Assembly (NCBI GenBank): GCA_903850425.1
Contig: CAINLR010000081.1
Coordinates: 1-46,551, forward strand
Source: an uncultured Verrucomicrobia subdivision 3 bacterium
GTDB taxonomy: Bacteria > Verrucomicrobiota > Verrucomicrobiia > Limisphaerales > UBA11358
Length of the DNA: 46,551 nt
Reading direction: 5' to 3'
In this document: one piece after another, positions 17,486-24,175 of the stretch
How the letters are laid out: the number at the start of each line of letters is the position of its first letter
Position numbering within the stretch: the first letter of the stretch is position 1
Made by a program: the position numbers and the translations under genes
The notes under the pieces: generated by a model
Told to the model about the DNA's origin: nothing
The model's database searches: none
The model's input: only the letters and a program-made list of their open reading frames with translations

Positions 17486-17674
17486 CCTGATACCACCGAC
17501 TCCTGACCTGATACCGCCAAGTCCCCGCTTGGTAAAGCCAAACCCCGGCCTGGTAAAACGAAATCCCGGCCTGATACCGCCAAATCCCGGCCTGATACCG
17601 CCGACTTCGCGCTGCGTAAAGCCAAGTCCCGGCCTGATACAATCAAAACCGGGCCTGATACGATCAAGTTCCGC
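17486..17674. repeat. 21-bp tandem repeat array, nine units
   Basis: Nine consecutive 21-bp units in perfect register, with a degenerate unit on each side (17465-17695). The unit reads approximately CCTGATACCGCC followed by AAATCCCGG; unit-to-unit changes are mostly single bases, and length never changes. No spacers intervene, so it is not CRISPR. Because 21 is a multiple of three the frames stay open and would encode seven-residue repeats, but no start, codon or domain evidence makes this a gene. It precedes the 238-residue unknown gene. Confidence 0.88.
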
Positions 17675-17860
17675 GGTCCTCAGCCCAAAATCGGCAATTA
17701 ACGGCCCTGGTTTGCCGTTGTTTGCAACGACATTTTTCGCATTACAAGCTTATTTGCAGACATTTGCACAATCCATCAGTGCTCCACCGAACCACCGCCG
17801 CGCGCCCCATTTCGCAATCCGCAATCCGCATCTTAATTAACCCACAACCACACTAAACTT

Positions 17861-18577
17861 ATGGCTGATCCCACCCCAACCCCAATCCCGGCACCTGCCA
17901 ACAAGACCTCCAAAGCCCACGGCGACCTCGATAAAGGTCACCTCGCCAACATCCAGCTCGGCGAAGATGTGGCCGCCGCCGCGCAAGATCCCGCCCATGC
18001 CGCCCGCCTGGCCACCGACGAACAAATAGACGCCCCCACCGTCGCCAACCTCGTCACCCTCACCACCGACACGCGCACGCTGGCCGGACAGGTCATCACC
18101 GCCAAGAAAGGCCACCTCACCGCCACCGCCACCGCCGTCACCGCACAAAAAGCGCTCGTCCGAGGACTGCGCGACATCCAGCAACGGGCCAAAGCCAAAT
18201 TCAAAGACAAGCCCAAACGCTCCGCCTACTGCATCAACAAGGAAAATTTCGGCCGCGACCGCCAGAGCCTCGAACAAGACGCCACCGATATCATCACCCT
18301 CGGTGCCGCCGATGCCTTGCGCGGGCTGACCCCCGCCAAAATCACCGCGGCCAAAGCCGCCCTGACCGCCTGGAAACAAGCCGACGTGAACCAAGGCAAA
18401 GCCGAAGAAGCCCGGAGCACCCTATTGGGCCAGCTCGAAGCCAAAGTGGAGGCCATCAACGCCGCCCGCCACGACATTCAACTGGCCGCCGACACCTGCT
18501 GGCCACCCACCGACAAAGCCAACGCCCCCATCCGCCGTTCGTTCAAGATTCCAACGAACAAATCCATCGTGCAATGA
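17861..18577 (+). CDS. Unknown Ala/Thr-rich helical protein
   Basis: 238 residues starting MADPTPTPIPAPANKTSK; Ala- and Thr-rich, predicted mostly helical, without signal peptide or membrane segment. The body reads like an amphipathic coiled array (LVTLTTDTRTLAGQVITAKKG, then AKFKDKPKRSAYCINKENFG) and ends with WPPTDKANAPIRRSFKIP. I do not recognise a named family. Similar low-complexity proteins of this size occur in Verrucomicrobiota genomes, from memory only. It sits about 190 bp after the 21-bp array and begins the repeat-rich insert between argB and argD. Confidence 0.7.
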   Translation: MADPTPTPIPAPANKTSKAHGDLDKGHLANIQLGEDVAAAAQDPAHAARLATDEQIDAPTVANLVTLTTDTRTLAGQVITAKKGHLTATATAVTAQKALVRGLRDIQQRAKAKFKDKPKRSAYCINKENFGRDRQSLEQDATDIITLGAADALRGLTPAKITAAKAALTAWKQADVNQGKAEEARSTLLGQLEAKVEAINAARHDIQLAADTCWPPTDKANAPIRRSFKIPTNKSIVQ

Positions 18578-18621
18578 GCAAGACACTGGCTATCCCGTAA
18601 ATTGCCCTGCAAAATAATTCT

Positions 18622-18648
18622 CCCTCTCCTCGCTCAACGAGGAGAGGG
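18622..18648. repeat. CCCTCTCCT-type palindrome
   Basis: An 11-bp perfect inverted repeat (CCCTCTCCTCG and its complement, 5-nt loop), followed by GCCGGGGTGA. This pattern is a widespread bacterial intergenic palindrome. It lies about 45 bp after the unknown gene and could end its transcript. Confidence 0.7.
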
Positions 18649-18707
18649 CCGGGGTGAAGAGTCACCGAAACGAAGTTGGCGCTTTGAACCCCGGAACCAA
18701 TGCCAAA

Positions 18708-18811
18708 GTAGCGCGGCCGTCCCCGGCGGCGGGTGCCGGCGGCGTCTCGCCGCCAGTTCCATCGCCGGGCGGGACGCCCGGCCAACCCGCCGGCGGGACG
18801 CCTGCGCTACA
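18708..18811. repeat. REP-like element, copy 1 (GTAGCGC family)
   Basis: A GC-rich element starting GTAGCGCGGCCGTCCCCGG and ending GGCGGGACGCCTGCGCTAC, so its outer ends are inverted complements; inner hairpins include GGCGGCG/CGCCGCC and GGGCGGGACGCCC. It is homologous to the copies at 19197-19322 and 19951-20056 that flank the RAYT gene, and to the copy inside the kinase gene at 32103-32216. Confidence 0.85.
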
Positions 18812-18896
18812 AGGTTCACGCAAGACCATGCCGCGCCGACGCCGCTGGGACGCATTGAATTGAAAATCCCAATAGAATTCTCGACTCGGTTCGGAA

Positions 18897-19055
18897 ATGG
18901 GCGATTTTGCAAGCGTAGTGAATAATAACCATTGGCACAGCAACCGTGAAAAGATTTACGACTGGATGGTCAAAAACGACCAAAAGCCGTATGCGGAATT
19001 GTATAAAGGAGCGGTTGTCATTTTATGCGAAAAACCTCCCGGTTACACAAGATGA
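18897..19055 (+). pseudogene. Short protein-like fragment of an unknown gene
   Basis: A 52-codon ATG-initiated frame with natural-looking protein sequence (HWHSNREKIYDWMVKNDQ, then YKGAVVILCEKPPGYTR) and low-GC codons unlike the flanking repeats. The sequence breaks off at TGA; another frame then carries QDDLLRHGRFEYKELAP to a stop overlapping the next ATG at 19098. I read this as a truncated or frameshifted gene once followed by the methyltransferase fragment. Family not identified. Confidence 0.5.
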
Positions 19056-19097
19056 TCTCCTTCGGCACGGTAGATTTGAATATAAAGAACTCGCTCC

Positions 19098-19196
19098 ATG
19101 ACCGTTCCCCAGCCATTTCAATATCAAGGCAGCAAGCGGGCGCTGGCACCGTTGATTCTGCAATATCTGCCCATCAGCACCACGCGGCCAGTTCGC
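19098..19196 (+). pseudogene. N-terminal fragment of a D12-class DNA adenine methyltransferase
   Basis: The ATG at 19098 opens MTVPQPFQYQGSKRALAP and continues to about LQYLPISTTR. PFQYQGSKRxLAP is the start signature of D12-class (Dam-like) N6-adenine methyltransferases, where it forms part of the AdoMet site. The frame then runs straight into the REP-like copy at 19197, so only about 30 residues survive; no other methyltransferase motif (such as DPPY) is found in the window. The ATG overlaps a stop codon in the preceding frame, indicating a former operon. Confidence 0.6.
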
Positions 19197-19322
19197 GTAG
19201 CGCAGCCGTCCCCGGCGGCGGGTTCGGGCACCGTCCCGGTGCGCGTTTCTGGAACTGGCGGCAATTTTGCAACTAGCGGCGAGACGCCGCTGCAACCCGC
19301 AGGCGGGGACGCCTGCGCTACG
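19197..19322. repeat. REP-like element, copy 2, upstream of RAYT
   Basis: Starts GTAGCGCAGCCGTCCCCGG and ends GGGGACGCCTGCGCTACG. Shares the outer inverted ends and the GGCGGCGAGACGCC-type inner segment with the copy downstream of the transposase gene. It joins directly to the broken methyltransferase fragment on its left and stops 4 bp before the RAYT ATG. Confidence 0.88.
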
Positions 19323-19326
19323 AGTG

Positions 19327-20031
19327 ATGCCTGACAATAAACATCTGGTGGCGGGATTGCATTCGCGCGGGGTGCTGCCGCATTTGAAACGCGAAGGCGG
19401 AACTTATTTTGTCACGTTCCGCCTGGCGGGCACCTTGCCGAAGGAAGTGCTGCTCCGGTTCAAACAGGAGCGCGCGGCCATTCTCCAGCAGGCCGAGGGG
19501 GCGAAACGTCCGCTGACGTGGCACGAGCAGGAGGAGTTGTTCCGATGGTATTCGAGCCGGGTGGACAAGCATCTGGATGCGGGTCACGGCACTTGTCATC
19601 TGTGCGATCCAGAACTGGCGGCAATTGTCGCCGGGGCGATTCAGTTTTTTGAAGGACAGCGTTATGAACTACGCGCGTGGGTGGTGATGCCGAATCATGT
19701 TCATGTGGTCGTCTGGCCGAAACCGCCGCAGACGTTGAGCGCCATTTTGCACAGTTGGAAATCCTACTCGGCGCATGAGATCAATCATCGTCTGCCGGCT
19801 CCGGTGGTTCCGTTCTGGCAGGGCGAATCTTATGACCATCTTATCCGCGACGAGGATGATCTGCACCGGTGCTGTCATTACACGCTGATGAATCCGGTGA
19901 ACGCCGGGCTGTGTGCGCGGATGGAAGATTGGAAATGGAGCAGCGCATATGTAGCGCAGCCGTCCCCGGCGGCGGGTGCGGGCACCGTCCCGGTGCGCAG
20001 TGCTACAACTGGCGGCGAGACGCCGCTGTAA
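19327..20031 (+). CDS. REP-associated tyrosine transposase (RAYT, Y1/HUH)
   Basis: Domesticated IS200-type single-strand transposase that in other bacteria recognises REP palindromes. The ATG at 19327 is chosen because the in-frame TTG at 19267 lies in the repeat. Features: HLKREGGTYFVTFRLAG at the N-terminus, the HUH motif in VVMPNHVHVVVWPK, a helix with LHSWKSYSAHEIN, and the Y1 region YDHLIRDEDDLHRCCHYTLMNPVNAG with the presumed catalytic Tyr. The last 25 or so residues are encoded by the downstream REP copy, which also supplies the stop codon. 234 residues; otherwise intact. Confidence 0.9.
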   Translation: MPDNKHLVAGLHSRGVLPHLKREGGTYFVTFRLAGTLPKEVLLRFKQERAAILQQAEGAKRPLTWHEQEELFRWYSSRVDKHLDAGHGTCHLCDPELAAIVAGAIQFFEGQRYELRAWVVMPNHVHVVVWPKPPQTLSAILHSWKSYSAHEINHRLPAPVVPFWQGESYDHLIRDEDDLHRCCHYTLMNPVNAGLCARMEDWKWSSAYVAQPSPAAGAGTVPVRSATTGGETPL

Positions 20032-20056
20032 CCCGCAGGCGGGACGTCTGCGCTAC
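19951..20056. repeat. REP-like element, copy 3, overlapping the RAYT 3' end
   Basis: 106 bp starting GTAGCGCAGCCGTCCCCGG and ending GGCGGGACGTCTGCGCTAC, in the same orientation as copies 1 and 2. The RAYT reading frame continues 81 bp into it before TAA. Together with copy 2 it brackets the transposase gene. Confidence 0.88.
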
Positions 20057-20097
20057 GACTTGACCATGATGCGGCAAATCCGGCGGGTTGATCTCGT

Positions 20098-20208
20098 GTG
20101 GCAAGGCGCGGAAGTGTCCAATATGACAAGCTAAAGGCGGACGCGGCCAAGGCGGGGTTGGAAATTCCGCAGTTTGTCAAAGACGTGCTGGCGAAAGCTT
20201 TGAAGTAA
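20098..20208 (+). pseudogene. C-terminal protein fragment, family unknown
   Basis: A 36-codon frame ending TAA at 20206-20208, with natural-looking sequence (YDKLKADAAKAGLEIPQF, then VKDVLAKALK). No start signal of its own beyond a GTG at 20098; the frame is stopped just upstream. It is probably the 3' end of a gene cut by the RAYT/REP insertion, possibly the operon whose 5' pieces lie at 18897-19196, but continuity cannot be proved. Confidence 0.4.
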
Positions 20209-20292
20209 CCAAAGGAATGGGTGATGACCGAATTCCGCAAAGCCCGCGCGGTGGAGAACTGTTTTTCTCGGCAACCACCGTCAAAAAGCCAA

Positions 20293-20326
20293 TTTCTTTA
20301 TGTTCTTTGCGGTGATTTCCGGTTAA
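20293..20326. repeat. Half of an AACCGCAAAGAACGC-type repeat
   Basis: Read on the minus strand this is TTAACCGGAAATCACCGCAA then AGAACATAAAG, the same word set as the palindrome at 32993-33072. Only one arm is obvious. It ends 12 bp before argD, so it lies in the argD leader. Confidence 0.5.
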
Positions 20327-20338
20327 AACATTGCGCCG

Positions 20339-21622
20339 ATGAAAGAAATTGTGCCAGCGCCACCCGCCATTGTGCGGAATGATTATGAGTCCATCCGCGA
20401 ACTGTTCGCGAAGAATGTCGTGCCCAGCTACGGGCGCTTCGAAATCGTCCTGAGCCACGGCGCGGGCAGCTATCTGTTCGACGTCACTGGCAAACGCTAT
20501 CTCGACCTCGGCAGCGGTATCGCGGTCTGTTCGCTCGGGCACGCCAGTCCGGCGATCACGGAGGCGCTCGTGGAACAGTCCAAGAAGCTGATCCACGTCT
20601 CCAATCTATATTTCACCGAGCCACAGGGCCGGCTCGCGGCGGAGATCGTCAAGCGCATCGGCGCGGGCAAATGCTTTTTCGCCAACAGCGGCGCAGAGGC
20701 GAACGAGGGTTTGTTCAAACTCGCGCGCAAATTTGGTCACGCTGAAGGCCGGTTTGAGATTCTGACGGCCACCAATTCTTTTCACGGCCGCACGCTGGCC
20801 GGCATCGCCGCCACGGGCCAGGACAAAGTGAAGAAGGGGTTTGAGCCCATGATGCCGGGCTTCCGGCACATTCCGTATAACGACCTCGCCGCCGCCCGCG
20901 CCGCAATTTCGCCGGCGACGGTCGCCATCATGATCGAAGGCGTGCAAGGCGAAGGCGGCGTCACGCCCGCCACGCCGGAATATCTGCTCGGCCTGCGCGC
21001 GTTGTGTGACGAGAAAAAATTGCTGCTGCTCATGGACGGCGTGCAGTGCGGCCATTATCGCACGGGCCGGTTCCAGAGTTTCCAGCGGATTCTCGAAGGT
21101 GTTCCCGGCGGCGAAAAATTTCTGCCGGACGGCCTTTCGATGGCCAAGTCGCTGGGCGGCGGTTTTCCCATCGGCGCGTTCTGGGTGCGTTCGCCATATC
21201 AAGATTTGCTCGGGCCGGGCACGCACGCCACGACTTTTGGCGGCACGCCGCTCGCGTGCGCTGTCGCCCTGAAAATATTCTCAGTCATCGAATCGGAAAG
21301 ACTAGAGGAGCAGGCGCGCAAACTCGGCGACTGGATGAAAAAGGAACTGGAGCGGCTCGTGCAGACGTATCCCACGGTCGTCAAAAATGCGCGCGGGCTT
21401 GGCTTCATGCTCGGCTTGGAATTGGCGGAGAATATTCCCGCGTTCGCGGCGAGCGACAAGTCGGCGGCGCTCCAATTTGTCAACCGGCTGCATGAGGCGG
21501 GCGTGATGACCATCCCCGCTGGCACGCACGTCATCCGGCTGTTGCCGGCGCTGAATTTGAAGCCGCAGGAAGCCGCCGAGGGCATCGCCGCCATTGAAGC
21601 GCTGGTCAAATTGCTGGCGTGA
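20339..21622 (+). CDS. argD: Acetylornithine/succinylornithine aminotransferase
   Basis: PLP-dependent class III aminotransferase, 427 residues. Features: FANSGAEANEGLFKLARKFG, TNSFHGRTLAGIAATGQ, and the PLP-lysine segment SMAKSLGGGFPIGAFW. At the site usually written DEVQxGxGRTG the protein has MDGVQCGHYRTG: the Asp that contacts the PLP ring nitrogen is kept but the adjacent Glu is Gly and GRTG is YRTG. Placement before argF in the same direction supports arginine synthesis rather than GABA or ornithine catabolism. 3 bp before the glycosylase gene. Confidence 0.88.
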   Translation: MKEIVPAPPAIVRNDYESIRELFAKNVVPSYGRFEIVLSHGAGSYLFDVTGKRYLDLGSGIAVCSLGHASPAITEALVEQSKKLIHVSNLYFTEPQGRLAAEIVKRIGAGKCFFANSGAEANEGLFKLARKFGHAEGRFEILTATNSFHGRTLAGIAATGQDKVKKGFEPMMPGFRHIPYNDLAAARAAISPATVAIMIEGVQGEGGVTPATPEYLLGLRALCDEKKLLLLMDGVQCGHYRTGRFQSFQRILEGVPGGEKFLPDGLSMAKSLGGGFPIGAFWVRSPYQDLLGPGTHATTFGGTPLACAVALKIFSVIESERLEEQARKLGDWMKKELERLVQTYPTVVKNARGLGFMLGLELAENIPAFAASDKSAALQFVNRLHEAGVMTIPAGTHVIRLLPALNLKPQEAAEGIAAIEALVKLLA

Positions 21623-21625
21623 TTT

Positions 21626-22279
21626 ATGACTCCCGCCGCCCATAAACACTTGGCGAATATTGATCCGGTAATGCGGGCGCTGATTTTGGAACACGGCGAG
21701 TGCGGGCTGGTGCCGGAAAAACGACGTTCACCGTTTCAATCGCTCGTCCAAGCGGTCGCGCACCAGCAACTCAACGGCACGGCGGCGAACACGATTCTGA
21801 CTCGCTTCAAAAAGCTTTTCCCGCGGCGCCGCTTTCCGCAGCCCCAGGATCTGGCCACCGTCTCCGATGAGCAGATTCGCGCCTGTGGATTTTCCTTCGC
21901 CAAAATCCGGGCCATCCGCGACATCGCGGCGAAAACGCTATCCGGCGTGGTGCCGACCGCGCGGCAGATTGTCACGTTATCAGACGAGGAAATCATTGAG
22001 CGACTTACGGAAGTGCGCGGGGTTGGGCGCTGGACGGTCGAGATGCTGCTGATTTTTCAGTTGGGCCGTGAAAACATTTTGCCGGTGGACGACTTCGGCG
22101 TGCGCAATGGTTTCCGCGTGGCCTACAAAAAGCGGGCCCTGCCGGAACCCAAACACCTACTCAAGTTCGGCAAACGCTGGCATCCGCACGCCACCACAGC
22201 GGCCTGGTATCTGTGGCGCGCGGCGGACTCAACCAAGGCAGCCGCGAAGAAAAAGACGGTCGCGAAGAAAAAGAAGTGA
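21626..22279 (+). CDS. HhH-GPD DNA-3-methyladenine glycosylase (AlkA-like)
   Basis: Base excision repair glycosylase, 217 residues. Helix-hairpin-helix with LTEVRGVGRWTVEMLLIFQL and the catalytic Asp in PVDDFGVRNGF. An AVAHQQLNGTAANTI helix matches the start of the AlkA core. The C-terminus ends in a Lys-rich tail (AAKKKTVAKKKK). It lies between argD and argF with a 3-bp gap on the left, so it is likely transcribed with them though unrelated in function. Confidence 0.9.
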   Translation: MTPAAHKHLANIDPVMRALILEHGECGLVPEKRRSPFQSLVQAVAHQQLNGTAANTILTRFKKLFPRRRFPQPQDLATVSDEQIRACGFSFAKIRAIRDIAAKTLSGVVPTARQIVTLSDEEIIERLTEVRGVGRWTVEMLLIFQLGRENILPVDDFGVRNGFRVAYKKRALPEPKHLLKFGKRWHPHATTAAWYLWRAADSTKAAAKKKTVAKKKK

Positions 22280-22342
22280 CGGCGCCCCCGGCTTCAGGTA
22301 ATAAATTCAATTTGGGTGGTCACCTCCCGAAATCTTTTTAGC

Positions 22343-23239
22343 ATGAAACACTTGTTGTCCCTGGAAAAACTGCCGCGCGCGGACTTTGAAAACATCATCC
22401 GCGACGCCGCCACTTTCAAACGCGAACGCGGCCAGCACCAAACCCGGCCGCTCGCCGGCCAGACGTGGGCGATGATTTTTTCCAAATCTTCCACGCGCAC
22501 GCGGGTTTCGTTCGAGGTGGGCATCCGCGAACTCGGCGGCGACGTGATGTTTCTCAACGCGAATGACATTCAACTCGGCCGCGGCGAACCGATCAAGGAC
22601 ACCGCGCGCGTGCTGGGCCGGATGATTCATGGCGCGGTCATCCGCACCTATGCGCAGCGCGACGTGGAGGAGTTTGCGGAGTTCGCCAAAATTCCCACCA
22701 TCAACGCGCTGACCGATGACGAGCATCCGTGCCAGGTGTTGACGGACATCGCCACGTTCGAAGAGTTGCGCGGCCCCATCGCGGGCAAGGTCGTCACCTT
22801 CATCGGCGATGGCGCGTGCAACATGCCGGTGTCGTGGATTTTTGCGGCGGCGAAACTGGGTTTTGAGTTGCGCATTGCCGCACCGAAAGAATTTCAGCCT
22901 GCAGCAGAAATCTTACAACGCGCGGGCGGGAAGTTGCTTTGCACGGAAGATTTAAAAGCGGCGGCGACCGGCGCGGATCTGCTCTACACCGACGTGTGGG
23001 TTTCGATGGGCAAGGAAGCCGAAGCGGCAGGGCGCATCAAAGTTTTGACCGGTTATCAAATCAACGCGCCCCTCGTGAAGCTCGCCAAGCCGGGTGCGCT
23101 GGTGATGCATTGCCTGCCGGCGTATCGCGGCAAGGAAATTGATGCGGAAACGTTCGAGGCGCACGCCAACACCATTTTCACGCAGGCGGAAAACCGGTTG
23201 CACACGCAGAAGGCGATTCTGAACTGGGCGGTAAGTTGA
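22343..23239 (+). CDS. argF: Ornithine carbamoyltransferase
   Basis: Converts ornithine and carbamoyl phosphate to citrulline. The carbamoyl-phosphate loop SKSSTRTRVSFEVG, DDEHPCQVLTDI, and MHCLPAYRGKEID (the HCLP ornithine-side motif) are all present. 298 residues from the ATG at 22343; the GTG at 22316 would add a 9-residue extension and is disfavoured. Third arginine gene of the cluster. Confidence 0.95.
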   Translation: MKHLLSLEKLPRADFENIIRDAATFKRERGQHQTRPLAGQTWAMIFSKSSTRTRVSFEVGIRELGGDVMFLNANDIQLGRGEPIKDTARVLGRMIHGAVIRTYAQRDVEEFAEFAKIPTINALTDDEHPCQVLTDIATFEELRGPIAGKVVTFIGDGACNMPVSWIFAAAKLGFELRIAAPKEFQPAAEILQRAGGKLLCTEDLKAAATGADLLYTDVWVSMGKEAEAAGRIKVLTGYQINAPLVKLAKPGALVMHCLPAYRGKEIDAETFEAHANTIFTQAENRLHTQKAILNWAVS

Positions 23240-23339
23240 CAATAAATGCCAACCGAGGCAGAAGAGACCGGCATATTGGAGCCAGAAACCAGTCGTTCTG
23301 CTCAAGTTCCCGCCGGTTGCGCCGGCTCAGTTCCGGCGC

Positions 23340-24173
23340 TCAAACCGCGTGCAAACGAAGATACTTCAGCGCGACTTTCAAGTCTTTCGGCAGCGGCGCA
23401 GTGATGGTCAGGGGTTCACCGGTGAGGGGATGCGGCAATTTTATTTCCTCGGAGTGCAGCGCCACGCGGCCGAGCAGCGGACGTTCTTCGCGACCGGGCT
23501 TGAGGCGATAATCCGATTTGAGCCGGGAGAGCCAGAGTTTTTTGCCGCCGTAAAGTTCATCGGCCACAATCGGCAAATCCACCTGGCCCAAATGAACGCG
23601 AATCTGATGCTGGCGGTCGGTCACGGGTTCGCATTGCACCCAGGCGTAGCCGGCGCGCGTGAAATTCTCGAGCAAGGTGATTTTAGTCTTGGCGACTTTG
23701 CCTTGGTCCTTGTCCACGCGCATCACCCCGGGTCTGACCGCATGGGCGCCGATTCTGGCATTCACTTCAAACGCAGGTTCGATCAGGGTGCCGCGCACCA
23801 GCGCGAGATATTTTCGCAGCGGCTTATCGCAACTAAACATATCCGCCAGCGCAATGTGCGCGGCCTTGTTCTTGGTCAGCAAAATAACGCCGCTGGTGTC
23901 GCCATCGAGCGAATGCTCGTTGTTCAGGTAAGTCAACTGCCGTTCCACCGCCCACGGTTTGCCGGCGGCAATGGCCGCGTGCAGCAACTTCATCAGGTTC
24001 GGACGCTCGACGGCGGGAATGCCGGCCACGACCTCCGCCGGGACTTCAGCTTCGGCCGCAGTGAGCAGACCGGCAGGCTTGTCGAGCGCCAGCAGATGGG
24101 CGTCCTCGAACAGCACGGGGATTTCCCAGAACTCGCGGGTGGCGGGCGAGGACAGTTTAATGGCCGCACTCAC
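23340..24173 (-). CDS. RluA-family pseudouridine synthase
   Basis: Isomerises uridine in rRNA or tRNA. 277 residues without an N-terminal S4 domain. Motif I LLALDKPAGLLTAA, motif II NNEHSLDGDTSGVILLTKN with catalytic Asp at residue 90, and motif III DRQHQIRVHLGQVDLPIVAD are visible. Motif II normally reads HRLDxxTSG; here the Arg is Ser. Substrate cannot be inferred. 2 bp after the chaperone gene's stop, so probably one transcript. Confidence 0.88.
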   Translation of the reverse strand: MSAAIKLSSPATREFWEIPVLFEDAHLLALDKPAGLLTAAEAEVPAEVVAGIPAVERPNLMKLLHAAIAAGKPWAVERQLTYLNNEHSLDGDTSGVILLTKNKAAHIALADMFSCDKPLRKYLALVRGTLIEPAFEVNARIGAHAVRPGVMRVDKDQGKVAKTKITLLENFTRAGYAWVQCEPVTDRQHQIRVHLGQVDLPIVADELYGGKKLWLSRLKSDYRLKPGREERPLLGRVALHSEEIKLPHPLTGEPLTITAPLPKDLKVALKYLRLHAV

Positions 24174-24175
24174 GG

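Noticed and set aside
17486-17674. The 21-bp array as a CRISPR array
   Set aside because: Units are directly adjacent without spacers and are only 21 bp long.
17361-17840. A plus-strand frame with Pro-rich seven-residue repeats over the first 21-bp array
   Set aside because: Same reason as for the other array; flanking sequence is not protein-like and codons change at all positions.
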